Assembly: GCF_000719515.1 (NCBI RefSeq)
Contig: NZ_JOGR01000019.1
Location: 1 to 34,067, forward strand
Length of the DNA: 34,067 bases
Direction of reading: 5' to 3'
From: Glycomyces sp. NRRL B-16210
GTDB taxonomy: Bacteria > Actinomycetota > Actinomycetes > Mycobacteriales > Micromonosporaceae
This document shows positions 23,155 to 31,100 of the stretch, piece by piece. Made by a program: the position numbers and the translations under genes. The notes under the pieces were generated by a model. That model made no database searches. It was given only the letters and a program-made list of their open reading frames with translations, and had not been told where the DNA came from. Each line of letters starts with the position of its first letter. Position 1 is the stretch's first letter.

Positions 23155-24800
23155 GCGCCTTCGAGAACACGGGCACCGGCCAAGTCCGTTTCGACCACGT
23201 GACCTTCGCCTACGAGACCCGCCCGATCCTCGACGACGTGACCTTCGCGCTCCCCGAAGGCGAGTTCTGCCTGCTCGTGGGCCCCACCGGCGCGGGCAAG
23301 TCCACACTCCTCAAGGCCGTCAACGGACTCGTCCCCCACTTCACCGGCGGCACCATACGCGGGCGCATCACCGTCGCCGGACGCGACGTGCGCGGCTCGA
23401 CCCCCGCCGACCTGGCCGACCTCGTCGGCTACGTCGGCCAAGACCCCCTGGCCGGGTTCGTCACCGACGACGTCGAACTCGAACTCGCCTACACCGCCGA
23501 GCAACTCGGCCTCGACCCCGCCGCGATGCGCAAACGCGTCACCGAGATCGTCGACCTCCTCGGCCTCGCCGACGTCCGCCACCGCACCCTCGCCACCCTC
23601 TCCTCCGGGCAGCGCCAGCGCGTCGCCATCGGCGCGGCCCTCGTCGCCGGGCCCGCCGCGCTCGTCCTCGACGAGCCGACCTCCGCGCTCGACCCGACCG
23701 CGGCCGACGAGGTGCTCTCGGCGCTGCACCGCCTCGTCCACGACCTCGGCGTCACCGTGCTCCTCGCCGAGCACCGGCTCGAACGCGTCGCCCAGTACGC
23801 CGACTCGGCGCTGCTCCTCAACGGCGGCAAGGTCACCGCCGGACCCGTCGGCGCCGTCCTGGCCGTCTCCCCGGTCGCGCCGCCGGTGGTCGAACTCGGA
23901 CGCCTCGCCGGCTGGCCGGGCCCGCCGGTGACCATCCGCGAGGCCCGCAGGCACGCCGCCGGGCTCCGCGCGGCCCTCACCGGCCGCTCCCCCGCTGCGC
24001 GATCCGAGGCCGTCCCGCCCGGGCCGCCGCTACTCGAGGCCCAGGGCGTCACCGTCGACCATCCGGGCGTGCGGGCCGTCAACGGCATCGACCTCGCCGC
24101 CGCCCGCGGCGAACGCATCGCCCTCATGGGCCGCAACGGGTCCGGCAAGTCGAGCCTGCTGTGGGCCTTGCAGGGCACCGGGAGACGCTCGGGCGGCCGG
24201 GTCGCCGTCAACGGCGCCGACCCGGCGTCCCGCAGACCGGGCGAGCGGCGGACCCTCGCCGGGCTCGTCCCCGCCGAGCCCGCCGACCTCCTCTACGCCG
24301 AGACGGTCGCGGCCGAATGCGCCGGGGCCGACGACGACGGCCGCGCGCCGCGCGGGACCTGCGCGAAGATCCTCGCCGACCTGGTCGAGGACGTGGACGA
24401 CGCGACGCACCCGCGCGACCTCTCCGAGGGCCAGCGGCTCGCCCTCGCGCTCGCCGTGACGCTCACGGCCGCACCGCCGCTGCTGCTGCTCGACGAGCCG
24501 ACGCGTGGCCTCGACTACCCGGGGAAGGCCGCACTGGCCGACCGGTTGGGGCGACTCGCCGAGGCCGGGCACTGCGTGGTGGTGTCGACCCATGACGTGG
24601 AGTTCTGCGCGGAGTTCGCCAGTCGCGTCGTGATCCTCTCGGACGGGGAGGTGGTGGCGGACGGCCCGGCGGGGCGGATCGTCGCGGCCTCGCCGATGTT
24701 CGCCCCGCAGGTGGACAAGATCCTTCCCGGCTGGTTCACCGTGCGGCAGGTCGCGGAGGCGTTGGGGGAGAGCGGGACCGGCGATGACGAGCGGCACTGA
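23151..24800 (+). CDS. ECF transporter double ATPase (EcfA-EcfA' fusion)
   Basis: A 549-residue protein with two ABC domains in one chain. Domain 1: Walker A GPTGAGKS (44-51), Q-loop Gln97, signature LSSGQ (150-154), Walker B LVLDEP (171-176), His208. Domain 2: Walker A GRNGSGKS (328-335), signature LSEGQ (424-428), Walker B LLLLDEP (444-450), His481. In domain 2 the Q-loop reads LVPAEPADLLY (372-382), with Ala where Gln is usual, so coupling at that site may differ. It energises the T component. Overlaps: ATGA with ecfT, and 17 nt with the S component gene. Confidence 0.93.
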   Translation: MSAFENTGTGQVRFDHVTFAYETRPILDDVTFALPEGEFCLLVGPTGAGKSTLLKAVNGLVPHFTGGTIRGRITVAGRDVRGSTPADLADLVGYVGQDPLAGFVTDDVELELAYTAEQLGLDPAAMRKRVTEIVDLLGLADVRHRTLATLSSGQRQRVAIGAALVAGPAALVLDEPTSALDPTAADEVLSALHRLVHDLGVTVLLAEHRLERVAQYADSALLLNGGKVTAGPVGAVLAVSPVAPPVVELGRLAGWPGPPVTIREARRHAAGLRAALTGRSPAARSEAVPPGPPLLEAQGVTVDHPGVRAVNGIDLAAARGERIALMGRNGSGKSSLLWALQGTGRRSGGRVAVNGADPASRRPGERRTLAGLVPAEPADLLYAETVAAECAGADDDGRAPRGTCAKILADLVEDVDDATHPRDLSEGQRLALALAVTLTAAPPLLLLDEPTRGLDYPGKAALADRLGRLAEAGHCVVVSTHDVEFCAEFASRVVILSDGEVVADGPAGRIVAASPMFAPQVDKILPGWFTVRQVAEALGESGTGDDERH

Positions 24801-25611
24801 GGGCACCGGGGCGCTGGCGCAGGAGGTCGCGGCGCCGCGTCCGCGGGTGCGGTGGCGGGCGAGGCTCGCGCTGGTGCTGGCGGCGGGGTTCGGGCTGGTC
24901 GCCATGTCGTGGCCGCTGCTGACGACGCCGGGTGGGGCGCTGACCGAGACCACTTCGGGCCCTTGGCTGTTCGCGTTGCTGCTGCCGCTGGTGACGGCGG
25001 CGGTGCTCATGCAGTTGTCGGACGGGGGCCTGGACGCGCGGGCGGTGGCGATGCTCGGCGTCATGTCCGCCGTGGTCGCGGCGGTGCGCCCGTTCGGGGC
25101 GGGGGCGGCCGGGGTCGAGACGGTGTTCTTCCTGATCATTCTGGCGGGCAGGGTGTTCGGTGCCGGTTTCGGGTTCATCCTGGGCTGCACGGGGCTGTTC
25201 GCCTCGGCGCTGTTGACCGGCGGGGTGGGTCCGTGGATGCCGTTCCAGATGTTCGCGGCGGCGTTCGTGGGGCTGGGCGCGGGCCTCTTGCCGCGCACGG
25301 GCACCGACACGCGCGGCGGCAGGGCCGCCGAGCTGGTGCTGCTGGCGGCGTACGCGGTGGTCTCCTCGATCCTGTACGGGCTCTTGCTGAACCTGTCGTT
25401 CTGGCCGTTCGCGATCACGCAGGGGAACCTGGCGTACGTGCCGGGCGGCGGGATCGGAGAGAACCTGCCGCGCCTGTTCGCCTATTCGCTGGCGACCTCG
25501 CTGGGCTGGGACATCGGGAGGGCGATCACGACGGCGGTGCTCATCGCGTTGACCGGGCCGCTCCTGTTGCGGGTCCTGCGAAGGGCGGCCCGCAGGGCCA
25601 ACTGGGTCTGA
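24784..25611 (+). CDS. ECF transporter S component (probable corrinoid specificity)
   Basis: A 275-residue membrane protein with about six hydrophobic segments (about 26-47, 55-75, 80-98, 107-150, 170-195, 235-265). The central block ETVFFLIILAGRVFGAGFG and GPWMPFQMFAAAFVGLGAG is typical of the ECF S-component family that includes CbrT-like B12 proteins; I recognise the family, not the ligand. The ATG at 24784 overlaps the ATPase gene by 17 nt, with a purine-rich GGGGGAGAG about 12 nt upstream. Under a B12 riboswitch and next to the two surface proteins, cobalamin or a precursor is the likely ligand. The stop is only 8 nt from the convergent cupin stop, with no clear terminator. Confidence 0.85.
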   Translation: MTSGTEGTGALAQEVAAPRPRVRWRARLALVLAAGFGLVAMSWPLLTTPGGALTETTSGPWLFALLLPLVTAAVLMQLSDGGLDARAVAMLGVMSAVVAAVRPFGAGAAGVETVFFLIILAGRVFGAGFGFILGCTGLFASALLTGGVGPWMPFQMFAAAFVGLGAGLLPRTGTDTRGGRAAELVLLAAYAVVSSILYGLLLNLSFWPFAITQGNLAYVPGGGIGENLPRLFAYSLATSLGWDIGRAITTAVLIALTGPLLLRVLRRAARRANWV

Positions 25612-25619
25612 TCCGGGGT

Positions 25620-25934
25620 TCAGCCCGCGGGGTAGAAGACGAAGAGCCTGCAACCGGTGGCGGACTGCGGCACGTGGCTGGAGCCGGCGGGGCAGTGGAT
25701 GAACGATCCGGCGGGGTAGTCGCGGACGCCGTCGTTGAACACGCCGGAGACGACGAAGACCTCTTCGGGGCCGGGCTCGTGCACGTCGAGGTGGGGCCAT
25801 GCGGCCCCCGGCGCGATGTCCACGACGTAGCTCTTGCTGTCGGAGGGCCCCTCCCACAACCGGCGCAGGGTGATGCCCTCGGTGAACCGCTGCACCGGCA
25901 CGTCGTCCACGTGCGCCCAGACCATGTCGGTCAT
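25620..25934 (-). CDS. Small cupin-domain protein (ChrR-like)
   Basis: A 104-residue single cupin. Metal ligands are visible: His48, His52 and Glu58 in WPHLDVHEPGPEEVF, and His87 in the second motif FIHCPAGSSHVP. ChrR-like cupins bind Zn or other divalent metals and act as sensors or small oxygenase/isomerase-type enzymes; the role here is unknown. ATG 25934 has GGAGG 4 nt upstream. It diverges from an arsR-type gene over a 56-nt AT-rich region, so it is probably that regulator's target. Confidence 0.85.
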   Translation of the reverse strand: MTDMVWAHVDDVPVQRFTEGITLRRLWEGPSDSKSYVVDIAPGAAWPHLDVHEPGPEEVFVVSGVFNDGVRDYPAGSFIHCPAGSSHVPQSATGCRLFVFYPAG

Positions 25935-25942
25935 CGTTCCTC

Positions 25943-25993
25943 CATATATCAGTGCCTGATGATGTATAGATCATATATCATCGATTCCTGATG
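25943..25993. promoter_or_regulatory. AT-rich repeat operator between cupin and arsR
   Basis: CATATATCA occurs at 25943-25951 and 25972-25980 (29-bp period), each followed by CCTGATG (25955-25961 and 25987-25993). An imperfect inverted repeat GATGTATA (25961-25968) / TATATCATC (25974-25982) lies between. The AT content stands out strongly in this genome. The spacing suits a divergent operator bound by the adjacent ArsR protein. TATCAT (25976-25981) could be the arsR -10 box. Confidence 0.6.
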
Positions 25994-26278
25994 GATTACC
26001 GTGACGTGGACGACCGCCTGTTCGACATCGGCAAGGCGTTGAGCTGCCGCATCCGCCTGGCGCTGCTGCACACGCTCGCGGCCGGCGACGCGTCGGTGGG
26101 CGACCTGGTCGCGGGCACCGGTTCCACCCAGCCGAACGTGTCGAACCACCTGGCGGTGCTGCGGGAGGCCGGTCTGGTGGCGGCCGACCGGGACGGGCGC
26201 GTGGTGCGCTACCGGTTGGCCTCGCCGCGGGTCCGCGACCTGGTCGAGGCGCTCGGGGCCGTCAACGCCGACCGGTGA
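25991..26278 (+). CDS. ArsR-family winged-helix regulator
   Basis: A 95-residue DNA-binding protein. The winged helix spans about residues 13-80, with a recognition helix in STQPNVSNHLAVLREAGLV and a wing DRDGRVVRYRLAS. The classic ELCVCDL metal site of ArsR/SmtB is absent and only one Cys (Cys19) is present, so metal sensing of the arsenic/cadmium type is unlikely. It probably controls itself and the divergent cupin gene through the repeats between them. The first codons overlap the second CCTGATG repeat. Confidence 0.88.
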   Translation: MDYRDVDDRLFDIGKALSCRIRLALLHTLAAGDASVGDLVAGTGSTQPNVSNHLAVLREAGLVAADRDGRVVRYRLASPRVRDLVEALGAVNADR

Positions 26279-26290
26279 CCGCCCGTTCCA

Positions 26291-26965
26291 TCACGCCGGC
26301 TCCGGCCGGACCGTTCGCGCGAGGCGGAAGCCGAGGTCTTCGATCCTGAGGATGGGCATGGTCCGGCGGCGCACCCCGGCCCGGCAGGACCAGTGCTCGT
26401 CGAACCAGCCGCCGCCGCGGATCACCCGGTAGTCGCGGTAGACCTCGGCGTCGTAGACGTCCCAGCACCATTCCCAGGCGTTGCCGAGCATGTCGTGCAG
26501 GCCCCACGCGTTGGGCTGCTTGCGGCCGACCGGGTGCGGGCGCTCGTCGCTGTTGCCGCGGTGCCAGGCGATCGCGTCGAGGTCGCCGTAGCGCGGGCCG
26601 GTCGTGCCGGCCCGGCAGGCGTACTCCCATTCGGCCTCGGTCGGCAGGCGGTAGCCGTCGGCCGTGCGGTCCCAGTCGACCGCCTCGCTGTCGGTCTCGT
26701 CGGGCGCGACCCGGTAGGCCGGCCGCAGCCCTTCGCGTTCGGACAGGGCGTTGCACCAGCGCACGGCGTCGAGCCAGGAGACGTCCGCGGCCGGCAGCGC
26801 CCCGTCGCCCGCGAACCGCGCACCCGTGACCTCGGCGTACGCGTTTCGCGTGACCGGTCGATCCGCGAGCAGGAACGGTGCGAGCGCCACAGTCCAGCTC
26901 CGTTCGGTGCGCCGGTCGGTGAGCGTCACGGTCCCGGCGTCGATCGCCTTCATCTGTGCGTGCAC
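26291..26965 (-). CDS. FGE/SUMF1-fold protein lacking one catalytic cysteine
   Basis: A 224-residue protein of the formylglycine-generating-enzyme fold. Family motifs: RLPTEAEWEYACRAG (106-120), GLHDMLGNAWEWCWD (155-169) and RGGGWFDEHWSCR (183-195). True FGE has two Cys five residues apart after RGG; here the first is Asp189 and only Cys194 remains. So it is unlikely to make formylglycine in sulfatases, and no sulfatase is nearby. It may be a related mono-oxygenase-like or binding protein. The GTG at 26965 is chosen because TAGGCT lies 6 nt upstream (leaderless layout). ATG 26953 is the alternative. Confidence 0.8.
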   Translation of the reverse strand: MHAQMKAIDAGTVTLTDRRTERSWTVALAPFLLADRPVTRNAYAEVTGARFAGDGALPAADVSWLDAVRWCNALSEREGLRPAYRVAPDETDSEAVDWDRTADGYRLPTEAEWEYACRAGTTGPRYGDLDAIAWHRGNSDERPHPVGRKQPNAWGLHDMLGNAWEWCWDVYDAEVYRDYRVIRGGGWFDEHWSCRAGVRRRTMPILRIEDLGFRLARTVRPEPA

Positions 26966-26971
26966 CCGCGA

Positions 26972-27022
26972 AGCCTAGGCGCTCGACGCCGCGAGACCGC
27001 CGTTTCAGTGGCGCGCGCCACT
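26972..27022. promoter_or_regulatory. Divergent region with -10 box and 16-bp palindrome
   Basis: TAGGCT (26977-26972, minus) is the leaderless -10 box of the FGE-like gene. AGTGGCGCGCGCCACT (27007-27022) is a perfect 16-bp palindrome and could be an operator for this gene or the divergent doxX-like gene. Confidence 0.5.
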
Positions 27023-27105
27023 TTCCCGGTCTTCGTGTCACGTTCGCGGCGGCCCGCGGTTCTACCGGTTGTCAGCATCCCCGCCGAACGAACCGGAGCA
27101 GTCCC

Positions 27106-27453
27106 ATGACCATCGCCTACTTCATCGTCACGATCTTCGCCGCCCTGTGGATCGGGTTCTCGGCGTACTCGATCTTCGCCGGGGCCCCGTACGTGGTCGG
27201 GCCGCTCGCCGAGTACGGGGTGCCGCGGTCGTGGTGGGCCTGGCTCGGGGCCGTCAAGGCCGCTGGGGCGCTGGGCCTGCTCGTGGGCCTGTGGGTGCCG
27301 TTCATCGGCCTCGCGGCCGCGGTCGGCCTGGTCCTGTACTTCATCGGCGCGGTCGCGACCGTGCTGCGGGCCCGCAAGTACAAGATGGTCGTCGCGCCGC
27401 TCATGTACCTGGCGCCGGCGGTGGCCGCGCTCGTGCTCGGCGCGCTCGTTTGA
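27106..27453 (+). CDS. DoxX-like small membrane protein
   Basis: A 115-residue protein with four hydrophobic helices (about 3-24, 47-64, 66-86, 95-114), the layout of the DoxX-like family. Members often accompany redox or detoxification proteins; the function is not known. The ATG has GGAG 7 nt upstream. It ends in a strong hairpin shared with the convergent AhpD-like gene. Confidence 0.8.
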   Translation: MTIAYFIVTIFAALWIGFSAYSIFAGAPYVVGPLAEYGVPRSWWAWLGAVKAAGALGLLVGLWVPFIGLAAAVGLVLYFIGAVATVLRARKYKMVVAPLMYLAPAVAALVLGALV

Positions 27454-27462
27454 GAACGGGAG

Positions 27463-27489
27463 CAGGGCCCGCGCCTGGCGCGGGCCCTG
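27463..27489. terminator. Bidirectional terminator
   Basis: A perfect 12-bp stem (27463-27474 with 27478-27489) with a 3-nt loop sits between the convergent doxX-like and AhpD-like genes. Confidence 0.85.
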
Positions 27490-27501
27490 TCGCCTGTCGG
27501 G

Positions 27502-27972
27502 CTACTTCGTCCACTGCTCCGCGAAGGAGACGCCGACCTTCGGGTTGGCGATGAGGGCCAGCGGGATGAAGTACCCGATCTGGCCGAGCACGCCGGTGAG
27601 GACGATGATCTCTTTGTCGCTGAGGTGCTTCGCGGCCTCGGCGAACAGCTCGTCGCTGACGCGCTCGCCGGTCGGGTCGGGCGTGTGCACGGCCTCGGCC
27701 AGGGCGAGGGCCGCCCGCTCGGCGTCGGTGAAGTAGGGCGCGGTCCGCCAGGAGGCGACGGTGCCGAGGCGCTCGGGCGTGTCGTCGGCGCTCTGGAGCG
27801 GGCGGGCGGTGAGGTAGGCGCTGCCGAGGATCTGCCCGACGCGCAGTTGGACGAGCGTGACGAGGGTGTCCGGGAGCACCCCTTCGGCGTTCGCCTTGTT
27901 CACGGCCGCGGCGATCTCGTCGGCGGCGGGCAGGTGCTGGCGCGGGTTCTCGATACGAGGCGTGGTGGTCAT
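27502..27972 (-). CDS. AhpD/carboxymuconolactone-decarboxylase-like protein without the CxxC site
   Basis: A 156-residue helical protein of the CMD/AhpD family. The pattern VTLVQLRVGQILGSAYL, then WRTAPYFTDAERAALALAEAVH, is characteristic. In redox-active relatives the first block reads like C-x-x-C-x-x-H; here it is SAYLTARPL, so both Cys are gone and no peroxiredoxin-type disulfide chemistry is possible. It may be a lactonase-like or binding variant. The ATG at 27972 has GGAGAGG about 8 nt upstream. Convergent with the doxX-like gene. Confidence 0.82.
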   Translation of the reverse strand: MTTTPRIENPRQHLPAADEIAAAVNKANAEGVLPDTLVTLVQLRVGQILGSAYLTARPLQSADDTPERLGTVASWRTAPYFTDAERAALALAEAVHTPDPTGERVSDELFAEAAKHLSDKEIIVLTGVLGQIGYFIPLALIANPKVGVSFAEQWTK

Positions 27973-28117
27973 GGCGGTGTTCCTCTCCGGTGGTTCCGAT
28001 TCACCCCCATGACGGATCGCGGAGCGCAGAGGTGACCGCCCCGGCCGGGAACCGAACATGACCCCGGTCACACCATCACAACCCTCGACCGAGGCGCGCC
28101 CCCTGGAACCACAAGAC

Positions 28118-28153
28118 GAAAGACCCGGCCGCGAGTTCGCGACCGGGCCTTTC
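28118..28153 (-). terminator. Terminator of dnaE
   Basis: Stem of GAAAG/CTTTC (28118-28122 with 28149-28153) continuing into CCCGGCCGCGA/TCGCGACCGGG with two mismatches. It lies 11 nt past the dnaE stop. Confidence 0.75.
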
Positions 28154-28163
28154 ACGTAGCGCC

Positions 28164-31100
28164 TTATCCGACGACCGCACCGGCGCCGAGGAGGGCCTTC
28201 AGGTCGGCGGAGAGTTCGACCGAGGGCCGCACCCGCCACGCGTCGCCGAGGGCGAGCATCGTGACCTTGGGGCCGTTGGCGAGCTGCACCCGCACCTGCG
28301 CCTCGCCGCGGTGGGTCTTGAACGTGTCGGAGAGCTTCTCGATGAGCGCGGGGTTCACCGCGGCGGCCCGCAGCGCGAGCGTGATCGGCGCCGAGTTCGC
28401 CTCCGGTCCGGTGGAAGTGTCGAGGACCGCGAGATCCTGGGCGATGAGCTGCGCGGTCCCGTCGCGCCGGTCGAGCTTGCCCTTGACGCAGCACACCAGG
28501 TCGTCGGCGAGCGAATCCGACACCAGCTCATAGGTGTTGGGGAAGAACCGGACCTCGATCGACCCCGCCAGATCCTCCAATGTGGCCGAAGCCCACAGCT
28601 TGCCCTGCTTGGTGACCCGCTTGGCCACGTTCTGGAGGATTCCCGCAACGCGCACGTTCGCGCCGTCGGGGATCTCCTCGCCGTGCAACGCCGCAATGGG
28701 ACGGTCCGCATTGGATGAAAGGAGGCGTTCGAAGCCGTTGAGCGGGTGGTCGGACACGTACAGGCCGAGCATCTCCCGCTCGAACGCGAGCTTGTCGCGC
28801 CGCTCCCACTCGTCGTCGGCGATGGTCAGGTCCACCCCGAGCGTCTCGGTGGTGTCGGGCATCATGCCGCCGAACAGGTCGAACTGACCGCGCGCCTCCT
28901 CCTTCTTGATGGAGACCATCGCGTCGATCGCCTTCTCGTGCACCTCGGCCAAGCCCCGGCGCGCGTGCCCGAGCGAGTCGAACGCCCCGGCCTTGATGAG
29001 CGACTCGATGGTGCGCTTGTTGCACACCGGCGCGGGCACCTTCTGCAAGAAGTCCTTGAAGTCGGCGTAGGCGCCCTTCTCCTCACGCGCCTCGATGATC
29101 CCGGCGACGACGTTCGCGCCGACGTTGCGGACCGCGCCCATGCCGTAGCGGATGTCCTCCCCGACCGGGTGGAACACGTGCCGCGACTCGTTGACGTCCG
29201 GGGGCATGACGGTGATGCCCATCTTGCGGCACTCCGAGAGGTACACCGCGGCCTTGTCCTTGGAGTCGCCCACCGAGGTCAGCAGCGCCGCCATGTACTC
29301 GGCCGGGTAGTTCGCCTTCAGGTAGGCCGTCCAGTACGACACGAGGCCGTACCCGGCCGCGTGCGACTTGTTGAACGCGTAGCCGGCGAAGGGGAGCATG
29401 ATGTCCCACAGGGTCTTGATGGCCTCCTTGCCGAACCCGTTCGCGAGCATTCCCGACTCGAAGTCGCCGAACATCTTCTCCAGGACGTCGACCTTCTTCT
29501 TGCCCATGGCCTTGCGGAGCGTGTCGGCCTGGCCCATCGTGAAGCCCGCGACGCGCTGCGCGATCTTCATGATCTGCTCCTGGTAGACGATCAGGCCGTA
29601 GGTCTCGGCGAGGATCTCCTCCAGCGCTTCGGCCAGCTCGGGGTGGATCGGCGTGATCTGCTGGCGGCCGTTCTTGCGGTCGGCGTAGTTGTTGTGGGAG
29701 TTCGCCTCCATGGGGCCGGGCCGGTACAGGGCCAGCACCGCGACGATGTCGTTGAACTCGGTGGGGCGCATGCGCTTGAGCAGCTCGCGCATGGCGGTGC
29801 CGTCGAGCTGGAACACGCCGAGGGTGTCGCCGCGGGCGAGCAGCTCGTACGCCTTCGCGTCGTCGGTGGAGAGGGTGTCGAGGTCGATCTCGACGCCCTT
29901 GTTGATCTTGATCGCCTCGACCGCGTCCCCGATCACCGTCAGGTTCCGCAGGCCCAGGAAGTCCATCTTCAGCAGGCCGATGTCCTCACAGGAGGGATAG
30001 TCCCACCCGGTGATGATCGAACCGTCCGGCCTGGCCCACATGGGGATGCAGTCCGCCAGCGGCTGCGAGGACAGGATGACCGCGCAGGCGTGGACGCCCG
30101 CGTTGCGGATCAGCCCCTCCAGACCCAGCGCGGTGTCGAAGATCTGGCGGACCTCGCCGTCGCTCTCGATGAGGCTGCGGACCTCGCCGGCCTCCTTGTA
30201 CCGCGCGTGGTCGGGGTCCAAGATCCCCGACAGCGGGATGTCCTGGGCCGCGACCGGCGGCGGCAGCGCCTTCGTGATCCGCTCGGCGATCGAGAAGCCG
30301 GGCTGTCCATGGTGGACTCGAGCGGCGTCCTTGATCGCCGCCTTGGTCTTGATCGTGCCGAAGGTGATGACCTGGGCGACGAACTCCTTGCCGTACTTCT
30401 CGGTCGCGTACGTGATCATCTCGCCGCGGCGGCGGTCGTCGAAGTCGATGTCGATGTCGGGCATCGAGACGCGCTCGGGGTTGAGGAACCGCTCGAACAG
30501 CAGGCCGTGCTCGATCGGGTCGATGTTCGTGATCCGCATCGCGTACGCCACCAGCGAACCGGCCGCCGAACCGCGGCCCGGGCCCACGTAGATCCCGATC
30601 GACCGGGCGTGGCTGATGAGGTCGGCGACGACGAGGAAGTACGACGGGTAGCCGGCGGTGATGATGACGTCGAGCTCGAGCGCGGCCCGCTCCAGGTACT
30701 CGGCCGGGACCTCCCCGCCCCGGAAGCGGTCCTTGAGGCCCGCCGTGACCTGCTCGCGCAGCCAGCTGCCCTGGTCGTGCCCCTCGGGGACCTCGATGAC
30801 CGGCATCCGGTCGTGCACGGCGAAGATCTCGTCGTAGGACTCGACCATCTCGGCGACCAGCAGCGTGTTCGCGCAGCCCTCCTGCCACAGCTCGTCGCTG
30901 CGCACCCCGTACATCTGCTCGGCCGAGCGCAGGAAGTAGCCCTCGCCGTCGAACTTGAACCGCTTCGGGTCGTCGAGCGTCGAGCCCGACTGGACGCACA
31001 GCAGCGCCGCGTGCGTGTCCTTCTGCGCCTCGGTCACGAAGTGGGAGTCGTTCGTGACCAGCGGCGGGATGCCCATCTTTCGGCCCAGGTCGTACAGCTC

